A stretch of DNA of 50,186 nucleotides from the NCBI GenBank assembly GCA_045595285.1, contig JAZOAC010000005.1, positions 1-50,186 of the forward strand. Reading direction: 5' to 3'. The DNA is from UBA1731 sp045595285. GTDB taxonomy: Bacteria > Verrucomicrobiota > Kiritimatiellia > RFP12 > UBA1067. Below, piece by piece: positions 1 through 6,586 of the stretch. Each line of letters starts with the position of its first letter. Position 1 is the stretch's first letter. Position numbers and translations under genes: made by a program. The notes below the pieces were generated by a model, which worked only from the letters and a program-made list of their open reading frames with translations, was not told where the DNA came from and did no database searches.

Positions 1-138
1 GCGCCGAAAGAATGGGATTGGTGGTGCATCGATGGCGTGCGGTATCATGGGCGCGACATAACGGTTCTTTTCGACCGTGATGGCACTCGTTACGGGAAAG
101 GCAAAGGGCTTGTTGTCATTGGTGAGGATGAAAAGTGA
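1..138 (+). CDS. 3' end of an unidentified protein (partial)
   Basis: An open frame runs from the window edge to a TGA at 136-138 and encodes 45 residues ending in GLVVIGEDEK. The tail has the alternating pattern DGVRYHGRDITVLFDRDG, which looks like the last beta strands of a beta-sandwich domain. Similar tails (a 'G-x-x-Y-x-G-x-x-x-x-V-x-x-D-x-x-G' pattern) close some glycoside hydrolases, but too little is present for a family call. The next ORF starts 2 nt after the stop, so the two are probably cotranscribed with the downstream sugar genes. Confidence 0.5.
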   Translation, partial: APKEWDWWCIDGVRYHGRDITVLFDRDGTRYGKGKGLVVIGEDEK

Positions 139-140
139 AG

Positions 141-281
141 ATGAATAAAATGTCGGAGTCGTATCATCCGGGTGGACGGTCTGGATCTGAACGGAAGGTG
201 GCGTTCAGGTTCGAGGAGGGGACGTCTATCGCAGAGGTCCTGAATGTGGATTTTAGGGCGAAAGGTGTTGATGCACGATGA
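141..281 (+). CDS. 46-residue ORF of unknown function, coupled to its neighbours
   Basis: This short frame begins at ATG 141, 2 nt after the previous stop, and ends in an ATGA overlap with the next gene at 278-281. It encodes MNKMSESYHPGG..., then FRFEEGTSIAEVLNVDFRAKGVDAR. It has no signal peptide or membrane segment and I do not recognise it. The tight coupling on both sides argues that it is translated. The next gene is a chimera, so this may also be a remnant of a larger gene lost by deletion. Confidence 0.4.
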   Translation: MNKMSESYHPGGRSGSERKVAFRFEEGTSIAEVLNVDFRAKGVDAR

Positions 282-826
282 ACGCCTCTGCTTCAGACAT
301 GGCTTTCGACGGACAGCCTCGCGGTGACCGCTACAAGTGGTGGCTGCTGGCGTTTCTGTTCGTGACGTATTTTCTCGAACAGGGGGCGCGTCAGGTCTAC
401 AATGCCACGCTTCCGCAGATCAAGGTCGACTTTGCGGCGTTCGGCGTGACCAATACGGAACTGGGCGTGGTGGGGACTGTGTTCGGAGCCGTGTTTGGGA
501 TATCTCTCGTAGGCTCGGGAAAACGCGGCGGCAGCGGACGCGCCAGATTCAGAATGGTCGACTGGGACGGAGATGGAAGAACGGATATACTACAGGCGGC
601 ATTCAACGCCAGACTTGTGAAAAACATTCGAGAGCGCGACGGGCGGCACATATTCCGCTATCTCAAAAAGGTGGGTGTGGAACAGTTACAGGGTCATACG
701 TGCTGTCCGACTACCGTAGACTTCAATGCCGACGGCATCCCTGATCTTGTGATTGCCGCCGAGGACGGATATTTCTATTATATGAAAAATCCCGGAAGCC
801 GATCAAAGGGAGAGAATGGCAAATGA
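278..826 (+). CDS. Chimeric ORF: MFS transporter N-terminus fused to an FG-GAP/VCBS-type C-terminus
   Basis: The 182-residue product has two unrelated parts. Residues 1 to about 78 look like the start of a major facilitator sugar/phosphate transporter: a basic N-terminus, a first membrane helix (YKWWLLAFLFVTYFLEQGARQ), a substrate-facing segment and the second helix (LGVVGTVFGAVFGISLV). A membrane transporter would normally continue for ten more helices. Instead, from about residue 80 the frame reads FRMVDWDGDGRTDIL and later VDFNADGIPDLVIA. These are two calcium-binding DxDxDGxxD-type FG-GAP/VCBS repeats of a secreted propeller protein. The junction lies near base 510. The frame stays open across it and ends with an ATGA overlap with the kinase gene. 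It is probably a deletion fusion, or a misassembly, and is unlikely to be a working transporter. Confidence 0.7.
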   Translation: MNASASDMAFDGQPRGDRYKWWLLAFLFVTYFLEQGARQVYNATLPQIKVDFAAFGVTNTELGVVGTVFGAVFGISLVGSGKRGGSGRARFRMVDWDGDGRTDILQAAFNARLVKNIRERDGRHIFRYLKKVGVEQLQGHTCCPTTVDFNADGIPDLVIAAEDGYFYYMKNPGSRSKGENGK

Positions 827-1653
827 ACGGAAATTTTGATGTCATATCGTTCGGGGAGATTTTGTGGGATGTAATTGAAGGAGTGCCGCATATCGGCGGG
901 GCTCCGTTCAATTTTGCCGCATATGCGGCAAAATGCGGCTTGATATCCGGAATTGTTTCGGCGGTGGGTGATGACGAGCTTGGTCGTGATGCCTTAAAGG
1001 CGGCAACCGGATTTGGCGTTGACGTGTCGCAGGTTGCAGTACATCCCGTTTTGCCTACCGGCACTGTCAATGTTACGCTTCAAAACGGAATTCCTTCCTA
1101 TGAAATCGTACAGCCGGTTGCGTGGGATGAGATAACGCTGCCTGAACGGATTTCCCGAACGCCACGCGCTTTCTATTTCGGAACATTATCGCAGCGTTGC
1201 CCGGTATCCGCCGCAACACTTTGTGAGCTTCTGCAGAGATTCGGATCATCGCTTGTTTTCTTTGACGTCAATTTGCGGCAGGATTTTTGGGATGTGGAGC
1301 TCGTCAGGAAGGGCTTGGTGAATGCTGACATCCTCAAGGTCAATGACGAAGAAATGAGTCGGTTAGGTTTTGTTCCCGATGAACTTCTCGCCCGTTTCCC
1401 GCGTTTGAAGATAATCGTGGAAACGCGTGGTGCGCTTGGGTGCAGGATCGTTTCGCGCAAGGGGGAACGGTTTGACAGCCCGGCCTTCACCGATGAACCC
1501 GTAGTTGATACCGTAGGAGCCGGAGATTCCTTCTCGGCTGCATTTCTGGCATCGGTTCTGCGCGGAGAAAGTCTCGAATCTGCCGCAGAAGCGGGGAATC
1601 GTCTTGCAGGACGCGTTGCAGCCCGTTCGGGTGCCATTCCAGAGAATTTATAA
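823..1653 (+). CDS. PfkB-family carbohydrate kinase (fructokinase-like)
   Basis: A cytoplasmic sugar kinase that would phosphorylate an imported hexose or related sugar with ATP. The 276 residues show the ribokinase/PfkB layout: an N-terminal SFGEILWDVIEG strand, the substrate-loop motif HIGGAPFNFAAYAA near residues 25-38, and the C-terminal signature DTVGAGDSF at 229-237. Asp235 is the expected catalytic base in the anion hole. Fructokinases of this family usually have 290-320 residues, so this one is slightly short at the C-terminus but keeps the active site. The start codon overlaps the preceding stop (ATGA), so translation is likely coupled to the chimeric gene upstream. The exact sugar cannot be read from the sequence. 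Confidence 0.88.
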   Translation: MNGNFDVISFGEILWDVIEGVPHIGGAPFNFAAYAAKCGLISGIVSAVGDDELGRDALKAATGFGVDVSQVAVHPVLPTGTVNVTLQNGIPSYEIVQPVAWDEITLPERISRTPRAFYFGTLSQRCPVSAATLCELLQRFGSSLVFFDVNLRQDFWDVELVRKGLVNADILKVNDEEMSRLGFVPDELLARFPRLKIIVETRGALGCRIVSRKGERFDSPAFTDEPVVDTVGAGDSFSAAFLASVLRGESLESAAEAGNRLAGRVAARSGAIPENL

Positions 1654-1721
1654 GATTCTGCGGGGACAAGACCCTTGCGAAGGAAGTGAAAATTCCGGCA
1701 GGATTCAGGTTGATTTTGGGA
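1654..1721 (+). repeat. Dispersed repeat B, copy 1 (directly after a stop codon)
   Basis: About 68 bases starting right after the kinase stop match a second copy at 22948-23008 (shared runs include CTGCGGGGAC, GTGAAAATTCCGG and GGATTCAGGTTGATTTT). Each copy can be read as the end of a protein: here ...KIPAGFRLILGS-stop, in copy 2 ...KIPVGFRLIFER-stop. Both sit directly downstream of unrelated genes. They could be 3' fragments of an ancestral gene or a mobile non-coding element. Confidence 0.55.
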
Positions 1722-2336
1722 AGTTGAATTGAGTGAAGAGATGCGAGATACTTGACCATGCGCGGCGTCATTAAAGAACTCTTTTGAGGGTTCCTCCAAG
1801 AATCAATAGAAATCTTTCAATTAATCAATCATCCATCCGCTCTTTTTAACTTATCTCACTTTCCCGAAGGGTGTGTCCCCTTATTTTCCTTTAAAAAGTA
1901 CATACAAGCACCATTAATCGGAATGAGAATATGGTTTGGACTGATTCTCAAGATTATGGTGCGGATGAAATCTTAAATACTACTGGAATAGTGCTATTTA
2001 ATAAAACAGTTGGTTAATGTGCGAAATTGCAATTCTTTTCAGGGCTTATCCCTGGTTGTGCCTGGTTGTGAATTAGATTTTGAGCAGGTTGCGCAGCTCC
2101 TCGCGGCGCACGGCGCGCGTCAAGCGAGCGACGACGAGAAATCCGCGAGCCGCGTCGTCATCCGTTCCGACGGTCTTTTCTGATGCATCGATGTATAAGG
2201 ATATGCCAGTCATTGATTGCGAGATCGAGTCGTGCATCACTACGGCCAGGTCGTTAAAATTGTTCGTCATGACTTGGAAGGTAGGGCTGTGATATCCTCT
2301 TGTCCGTGAAAGAAATGATTTCCTTTCGCCTATGGA
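1722..2336. other. Intergenic stretch with repeat A and possible gene debris
   Basis: No convincing intact gene is seen here. The stretch holds one long copy of repeat A (1924-2056) and the motif GTGTGTCCCCTTATTTTCC at 1871-1889, which recurs in variant form at 6247-6267. A GC-richer patch follows at 2073-2270. On the minus strand this patch reads as a 65-residue frame, MTNNFNDLAVVMHD... ending REELRNLLKI. It may be the tail of a decayed gene, but I do not recognise it. Confidence 0.4.
1924..2056 (+). repeat. Repeat A long copy 1 (27-bp palindrome plus conserved 3' part)
   Basis: Begins with the 27-bp interrupted palindrome TGAGAAT-N13-ATTCTCA at 1924-1950 (core ATGGTTTGGACTG). It continues with a conserved tail: AGATTATGGTGCGGATGAAA, a CTATTTAAYAAAA segment, and AATTCTTTTC followed by a TATCCCTGG-like end. 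The same order of blocks recurs at 4518-4675 and 6424-6560 and, more degenerate, at 6075-6240. Confidence 0.8.
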
Positions 2337-2560
2337 ATGTCGAGCTTGTTGGATTATAGAGAAATAGCCAAGATACTTCGTGATGAAATTCGGACCGGTG
2401 TATATGATGCAGACGGTACGTTTCCCAATTGTTCGGCGCTTGGGTGTTTCGGACCTTGCTGGAGCGTATGGAGAATCCTGATATACCTCCGCGTCGGATA
2501 TTGCTTGATACGTCACTTGTCGTCCGCGAATCAACTTCAGTCCCGGTTGATTGCAGATGA
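2337..2560 (+). pseudogene. Collapsed GntR-type / LacI-type transcription regulator
   Basis: Two ends of one regulator survive. From ATG 2337 the frame reads DYREIAKILRDEIRTGVYDA then FPNCSAL, a typical N-terminal GntR winged-helix start (helix 1, then the FPS-x-x-x-L turn). It then loses the family pattern near 2430. About 10-20 bases on, in another frame, the sequence reads LLERMENPDIPPRRILLDTS then LVVRESTS, ending at TGA 2558-2560. That is the usual C-terminal end of LacI/GalR-type sugar-binding domains. The remaining ligand domain of about 250 residues is deleted. The fused GntR wHTH plus LacI effector-domain architecture is common in this lineage, so this is probably one gene collapsed by internal deletion with a frameshift. 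Confidence 0.6.
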
Positions 2561-2720
2561 TTGCCCATCATCGTTGTCGGGAGAACTTCAACAGTCGTTT
2601 TAAATATTTAATGCTCATGAAATCTGCTTTAAGGAATTAGAGTTCGCTCATAAAACATGCTTCAGGTAGTAAAAGTTCGCTCATAAAATATTTTCAGATG
2701 GTAATTTAGTGAGCGAAATG

Positions 2721-2729
2721 TGATATAAT
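2721..2729 (+). promoter_or_regulatory. Extended -10 promoter TGATATAAT, ATG 8 nt downstream
   Basis: TGATATAAT lies just before the DUF4143 gene at 2738, leaving 8 nt between the hexamer and ATG. No Shine-Dalgarno sequence fits in that gap. Transcription would start at or next to the ATG, giving a leaderless message. No good -35 box is visible. Confidence 0.55.
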
Positions 2730-2737
2730 ATGGCGGT

Positions 2738-4096
2738 ATGAAAGCAAAAAGTCCGATTTTATATTTACGCCGCAAGTTTGATGCTTTTCTTCGTGAGTGG
2801 AAAGCTCGTGAGGATCATTTACCGCTTATAGTAAAAGGTGCGAGGCAAGTAGGAAAGACGGAAACTGTTCGACGGTTTGCTGGTAATGAGTATAGGGATT
2901 TCATCGAGATAAATTTTGTCGAAAGGCCCGAATTTAAGGAGATTGTGCGCGACGGTTTTTCGGTTGATAGCATAATCCGGAATATATCGATAATCGACCC
3001 TAATCTGCGCTTTACCCCCAATGAAACATTATTGTTCTTTGATGAGCTTCAGGAGTTTCCGGAGATAGCGACATCGCTCAAATTCTTTGCGCAGGATGGT
3101 CGGTTTGATGTGGTGTGCAGCGGATCGCTTCTGGGGTTGCAGGTAAAGCGGGTAAAAAGCTACAGCGTGGGCTATCAAGAGACGGCATTGATGCATTCGT
3201 TGGATTTCGAAGAGTTCCTTTGGGGGTGTGGGTATCGTGACGAACAGATTTCAGGATTTCTGGACCCTGTCATTTCCCGGTACCCTTTCGGTGCGGCTAC
3301 CAAGAATACAATGGACAGGCTGTTCATGGATTATTGTGCCGCAGGCGGAATGCCGGATGTATTGGAGATGTATTTCGTGAAAGGAACTTTTGAACGGGTC
3401 CCCCAGACGCAGCGGCGTATATTGGAAGACTATCGAGAAGACATCCGAAAGTATGCCGAGGGTTTCGATCCGGTTCGGATTCAGAATGTGTTTGATTCCA
3501 TTCCGGTGCATCTTGCGAAGGAGAATCGCAAGTTTCAATGGTCTACCGTTTCCAAGGGGGCGACACACAAAGACTACTGGGGGTGTGTGGAATGGCTTGA
3601 AGATGCCGGTGTGGTGAATAAGTGCCGACGCATGGATGTGCCGGAGTTGCCGATTGGGGCTCACCTCGATAACGATTCTTTCAAACTTTATATGTGTGAT
3701 TCGGGACTTTTGCTGTCGATGCTGGAAAAAGAGGTTCAAGAGGATGTGCGCATTCGCCGCAATCTTGGAACCTGGAAGGGGGGGCTTTTCGAGCATATTG
3801 TCGGAGAGGCATTGGTCAAGGCTGGCGTTCCGTTAGCCTACTTCAAACGCGAGAACTCGACCCTTGAAATGGATTTTTTTGTGCGTTCGGCGGATTGTCT
3901 GGTTCCGGTAGAGGTAAAAGCGGAAAACAACCGTTCGAAAAGTCTGCGCACGATGATCGACCGCGAAATCTACAAGGATGTTCGCTGGGGCGTCAAACTG
4001 GTAAATGGCAACGTGGGATTCGAAAATGGCATATTGACGCTGCCGCAGTGGTGTGCATTCAAGATACCGGAGATTGTTCGCGAATTTAAGTTATAG
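2738..4096 (+). CDS. AAA ATPase with C-terminal DUF4143 domain (copy 1)
   Basis: A 452-residue ATP-binding protein. Walker A is GARQVGKT (residues 34-41) and Walker B is LLFFDELQEF (about 98-107). A sensor-like VVCSGSLLG follows. The C-terminal half has the DUF4143 pattern, ending in ENSTLEMDFFVRSADCLVPV and then EVKAENN, a nuclease-like E-x-K strand. Such genes occur in many copies in gut and uncultured bacteria. Their role is unsettled, with suggestions ranging from mobile or selfish elements to defence. The length is normal and the frame is intact. The start at 2738 sits 8 nt behind a TGATATAAT box. A minus-strand piece of repeat A begins within 10-15 bases of its stop, and another full copy of the repeat lies upstream. 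Confidence 0.88.
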   Translation: MKAKSPILYLRRKFDAFLREWKAREDHLPLIVKGARQVGKTETVRRFAGNEYRDFIEINFVERPEFKEIVRDGFSVDSIIRNISIIDPNLRFTPNETLLFFDELQEFPEIATSLKFFAQDGRFDVVCSGSLLGLQVKRVKSYSVGYQETALMHSLDFEEFLWGCGYRDEQISGFLDPVISRYPFGAATKNTMDRLFMDYCAAGGMPDVLEMYFVKGTFERVPQTQRRILEDYREDIRKYAEGFDPVRIQNVFDSIPVHLAKENRKFQWSTVSKGATHKDYWGCVEWLEDAGVVNKCRRMDVPELPIGAHLDNDSFKLYMCDSGLLLSMLEKEVQEDVRIRRNLGTWKGGLFEHIVGEALVKAGVPLAYFKRENSTLEMDFFVRSADCLVPVEVKAENNRSKSLRTMIDREIYKDVRWGVKLVNGNVGFENGILTLPQWCAFKIPEIVREFKL

Positions 4097-4104
4097 AGAT
4101 TCGA

Positions 4105-4183
4105 CTGCCATATTTCCCTTAATGGAAAGTAGTCGGCAAAGGATTTTGCCCTCTCCGTAATCTTGAGAATGGTCCCGCTTTGC
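4105..4183 (-). repeat. Repeat A, degenerate 3' part in reverse orientation
   Basis: Read on the minus strand this begins GACCATTCTCAAGATTACGG and aligns over roughly 65 bases with the tail that follows the palindrome at 1924 and 6424. The left arm of the palindrome is not preserved. It lies directly downstream of the first DUF4143 gene. Confidence 0.5.
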
Positions 4184-4419
4184 TATCTTCCAGCGTGGAG
4201 CGTCCTCGATATCCGCTCCCTTCCCCTTGCCAATATCTAGCGCGAAGCGCTCCGGCGGCGCATTGCGCCGCTTTGAATCAAGCGGAGTTGTGGGATGGGT
4301 GGTGTTGCACGGGAAGCACGGAAATACCACCCCGCCCATCACCATGCGGAGCGTATCACTATATGGAGCGAAAAAAGTGGTAAAACCAGTTGGTTGAAGA
4401 GTAAATTTGATTTTTGAAA

Positions 4420-4446
4420 TGAGAATTCGGTTCGGACTAATTCTCA
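4420..4446 (+). repeat. Repeat A palindrome (27 bp)
   Basis: Perfect 7-bp arms TGAGAAT and ATTCTCA flank a 13-base centre TCGGTTCGGACTA. A shortened unit with TGAGAAT at 4471 and ATTCTC ending at 4491, whose centre has only 8 bases, follows 25 bases later. Confidence 0.85.
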
Positions 4447-4517
4447 CGTTTCTATGAGGTTGTGAAATGTTGAGAATACGGACTAATTCTCTCGATTCTG
4501 ATGAGACAGCGGATCAA

Positions 4518-4675
4518 TGAGAATATGGTTTGGACTGATTCTTAAGATTACGGAGCGGACGAAATCTTATAGACTTCCAGAGGTATGATATTTAACAAAA
4601 TAAGTTGATTAACGCTCAAAATTATAATTCTTTTCGAAATCCCCAATTGTTCCTTCAGCATCTATCCCTAGTTGT
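4518..4675 (+). repeat. Repeat A long copy 2
   Basis: The palindrome is at 4518-4544 (right arm ATTCTTA, one mismatch) with the full tail: GATTACGGAGCGGACGAAAT, ATTTAACAAAATAAG, AATTCTTTTC and finally TATCCCTAGTTGTT. It ends about 15 bases from the stop codon of the second DUF4143 gene. The 25 bases before it (CTCGATTCTGATGAGACAGC and on) are shared with the copy at 6424. Confidence 0.85.
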
Positions 4676-4691
4676 TTCAGTAGTAATTGCA

Positions 4692-5906
4692 TTATCCAAG
4701 CGCACTGATCGGCACAGCGTAAAAGCCATCACCAAAACGAAGTGTTTTATTGCCTGAATAAAGAACTATTCCAGTAAAAGGTTTCTTGGCGAGATTTGCG
4801 GCAAACCATTTAAGATGCCTGAAGTCATTCAGCGAAGCCTGCCCAGATTTGACCTCGACACCAAGTATGGCACCATCCTTGCGCTCAACCATAAAATCAA
4901 TTTCGCGTTTTCGATTATCCCTATAATGCGAAATTTCATATCCCCCTTCTGCTTCCGCAATGGCAACCAATTGATTATACACCCATGTTTCTATCAATTT
5001 GCCGCTTCTGACATCATCCATATATACATCATCCTCATTCCAGCCCAGAATGCCGGCAACAAGTCCAGAATCCGTCGCCACCCACTTCTCCCTTTTCCCA
5101 ATGAAATCATAATCGCTCTTGGACCAAGATGGGATGCTGTCAAAAATATATAACGCCCTAAGAGCTTCCATATAATTCTGTGCTGTAACTTTCGAAATCC
5201 CAGCCCTACTGGCGAGCTCTTCAATTGTGAAAAACTGTGATGTTCTGGCAAGCAGCCACAGGGCAACTGTTTTCAGCTCTGCAAACTTGCGTATTTCTGT
5301 AACATCTTTGATATCCTTCTCTAAAATATCGTCAAGATAGGTCTCATACCATTCTCCACGATCCTCCGACGAATAATTCTGAATTTCCGGATATCCACCT
5401 CGAAACGACAGACTGATAACGTCGCGTTTCATCATATTTTCGTAAAAGGAGTCAAAATCATGAGAAAACGCCTTACTAAAGAAATCAGGGTCAGAAGAAT
5501 TGATTTCCCCTAAAGCCAAAGTCCGCAGACGTATTCGCCCAAGCCTACCGGCAAGAGAGTCTTTGACAGTTTTCGCAAAGCGAAGATTGGAACTTCCTGT
5601 AAGCAAATATTGACCGGGCGACGAATCCTTATCCAAAACCATTTTTATGGCATCTAGAATGTCTGGAACCTTCTGCGTTTCATCAATGATAAGTGTTTCT
5701 CCATCCCCATGTTTCACAAAACCATGAGGATCATCCGATGCAACACCACGTACTATGGAATCATCAAATGTATATTGCTTTGTATTTGGCAAATTCAGCA
5801 TATCGGCAAGTGTCGACTTACCAACTTGTCTAGCTCCGGTCAAGTTGACTCCCCTGCGGACCTGCATCATCGATAGTATCCGCGGCTTTTGCCATCTTTG
5901 TATCAT
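4692..5906 (-). CDS. AAA ATPase with C-terminal DUF4143 domain (copy 2)
   Basis: A 404-residue relative of the ATPase at 2738 but clearly diverged and more AT-rich. Walker A is GARQVGKS (residues 24-31), Walker B is TLIIDETQK (71-79), and the sensor segment is LTGSSNLRF. A winged-helix-like ISKVTAQNYMEAL segment follows, and the C-terminal DUF4143 region contains REIDFMVERKDGAILGVEVK, an E-x-K nuclease-like strand. I chose the ATG at 5904-5906 because AGAGGAAG precedes it by 6-7 nt. An upstream in-frame start at 6020 would add a hydrophobic stretch not expected in the family. The gene lies between repeat A copies on both sides (4518-4675 and 6075-6240). Confidence 0.87.
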   Translation of the reverse strand: MIQRWQKPRILSMMQVRRGVNLTGARQVGKSTLADMLNLPNTKQYTFDDSIVRGVASDDPHGFVKHGDGETLIIDETQKVPDILDAIKMVLDKDSSPGQYLLTGSSNLRFAKTVKDSLAGRLGRIRLRTLALGEINSSDPDFFSKAFSHDFDSFYENMMKRDVISLSFRGGYPEIQNYSSEDRGEWYETYLDDILEKDIKDVTEIRKFAELKTVALWLLARTSQFFTIEELASRAGISKVTAQNYMEALRALYIFDSIPSWSKSDYDFIGKREKWVATDSGLVAGILGWNEDDVYMDDVRSGKLIETWVYNQLVAIAEAEGGYEISHYRDNRKREIDFMVERKDGAILGVEVKSGQASLNDFRHLKWFAANLAKKPFTGIVLYSGNKTLRFGDGFYAVPISALG

Positions 5907-6074
5907 TTTATGCTTCCTCTGAACTTTGAAATTCAAAACACGGATATAGTACCACTTTGCTGTAAAAAAGTAAAGTAGCGGCATGTAAAAAGGATAAGTA
6001 TAGACCCGTAAAAAAAACAAGCACTTTAACTTTCCTGCTACCAGTATCGTTACGCATCAACCATCACTAAAGGA

Positions 6075-6240
6075 TAAGAATATATTTCAGGCTGATTCTC
6101 AAGCAAATGACAATCAAATGATAATGAGGCGGCACGAAACTCCGTCGCCAATGGGATTAGTTCTTATAAAAATAGAAACAGCTCTCAAAATCAGCAAAAA
6201 TAGCCAATAATAAAATTCTTTTCGGGGGCTAACCACAAGT
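6075..6240 (+). repeat. Repeat A long copy 3 (degenerate)
   Basis: TAAGAAT at 6075-6081 and ATTCTCA at 6095-6101 keep the 27-bp spacing, but the centre (ATATTTCAGGCTG) has diverged. The tail retains AAATTCTTTTCGGGGGCTA at its end. It lies upstream of the second DUF4143 gene. Confidence 0.6.
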
Positions 6241-6258
6241 ATTTAAGTGTATGACCCC

Positions 6259-6326
6259 TGTATTTTCAGCGACACTTGCAAAGCCTGGGAGGGGCAGGAG
6301 GATTTGCAAGTGTCGCTGAAAATACA
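6259..6326. repeat. Perfect 24-bp inverted repeat (strong hairpin)
   Basis: The arm at 6259-6282 (starts TGTATTTTCAGCGACAC, ends TTGCAAA) is exactly complementary to 6303-6326. The 20-base purine-rich loop is GCCTGGGAGGGGCAGGAGGA. No T-run follows, so it is not an ordinary terminator. It is flanked on the left by GTGTATGACCCC. A remnant of a small mobile element or a structured RNA are the main options. Confidence 0.8.
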
Positions 6327-6371
6327 TGAGAATTGAATACGAAACGAGGGGATTGATTAGATTCCGTAAAA

Positions 6372-6398
6372 TGAGAATTTGGTTCGGAATAATTCTCT
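6372..6398 (+). repeat. Repeat A palindrome (27 bp)
   Basis: TGAGAAT at 6372-6378 and ATTCTCT at 6392-6398 around TTGGTTCGGAATA. It is followed by the linker CTCGATTCTGATGAGACAGC that also precedes the copy at 4518. Confidence 0.8.
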
Positions 6399-6423
6399 CG
6401 ATTCTGATGAGACAGCGGACTAA

Positions 6424-6560
6424 TGAGAATACGGTTTGGACTAATTCTCAAGATTATGGTGCGTATGAAATCTTATATACTGCCAGAATTGCGCTATTTA
6501 ACAAAATCAATCGGTTAATGCGCGAAATTACAATTCTTTTCAGTGTCTATCCCCAGTCGT
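6424..6560 (+). repeat. Repeat A long copy 4
   Basis: The palindrome is at 6424-6450 with perfect arms and centre ACGGTTTGGACTA. The tail (AGATTATGGTGCGTATGAAA, CTATTTAACAAAATC, AATTCTTTTCAG and TATCCCCAGTCGTT) is the closest match to copy 1. Confidence 0.85.
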
Positions 6561-6586
6561 TTAAATTTTCACGATAAGTTTGATCT

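Larger units (their letters stand above)
4097..4691. other. Intergenic repeat block between two DUF4143 ATPase genes
   Basis: No gene is supported here. Close to the first ATPase stop, about 4105-4183 on the minus strand, is a 3' part of repeat A (TTCTCAAGATTACGGAGAGG and following bases). At 4292-4342 GGATGGGTGGTG and a matching ACCACCCCGCCCATC could form an imperfect hairpin between two convergent genes. From 4420 to 4675 there are three further palindrome units. Confidence 0.55.
6021..6586. other. Intergenic repeat block, no gene seen
   Basis: It contains a degenerate repeat A copy (6075-6240), a perfect 24-bp inverted repeat (6259-6326), a palindrome at 6372-6398 and another long repeat A copy (6424-6560). 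Short frames starting MRISPNRILI or MRIEYE arise from the repeats themselves. Confidence 0.6.

Noticed and set aside
2073..2534. 153-codon minus-strand frame across the upstream repeat block
   Set aside because: It runs antisense through the identified GntR/LacI remnant. Only its last 65 codons look gene-like and are mentioned as possible debris.
4091..4447. 118-codon minus-strand frame beginning MRISPNRILI
   Set aside because: The start lies in the 27-bp palindrome and the same opening peptide appears at 6451, so it is a by-product of repeat A.
6259..6326. Rho-independent terminator
   Set aside because: The stem is far longer than needed and no T-run follows on either strand. The neighbouring genes also do not end here.
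1924..6560. CRISPR array from the clustered 27-bp units
   Set aside because: Spacing between units is irregular (25 to over 1000 bases), several carry long shared tails, units occur in both orientations over 45 kb, and no cas gene is present.
6326..6577. 83-codon plus-strand frame across repeat A copies
   Set aside because: Its conserved part (VWTNSQDYGAYEIL) is the repeat tail. Other copies contain stops in the same frame.
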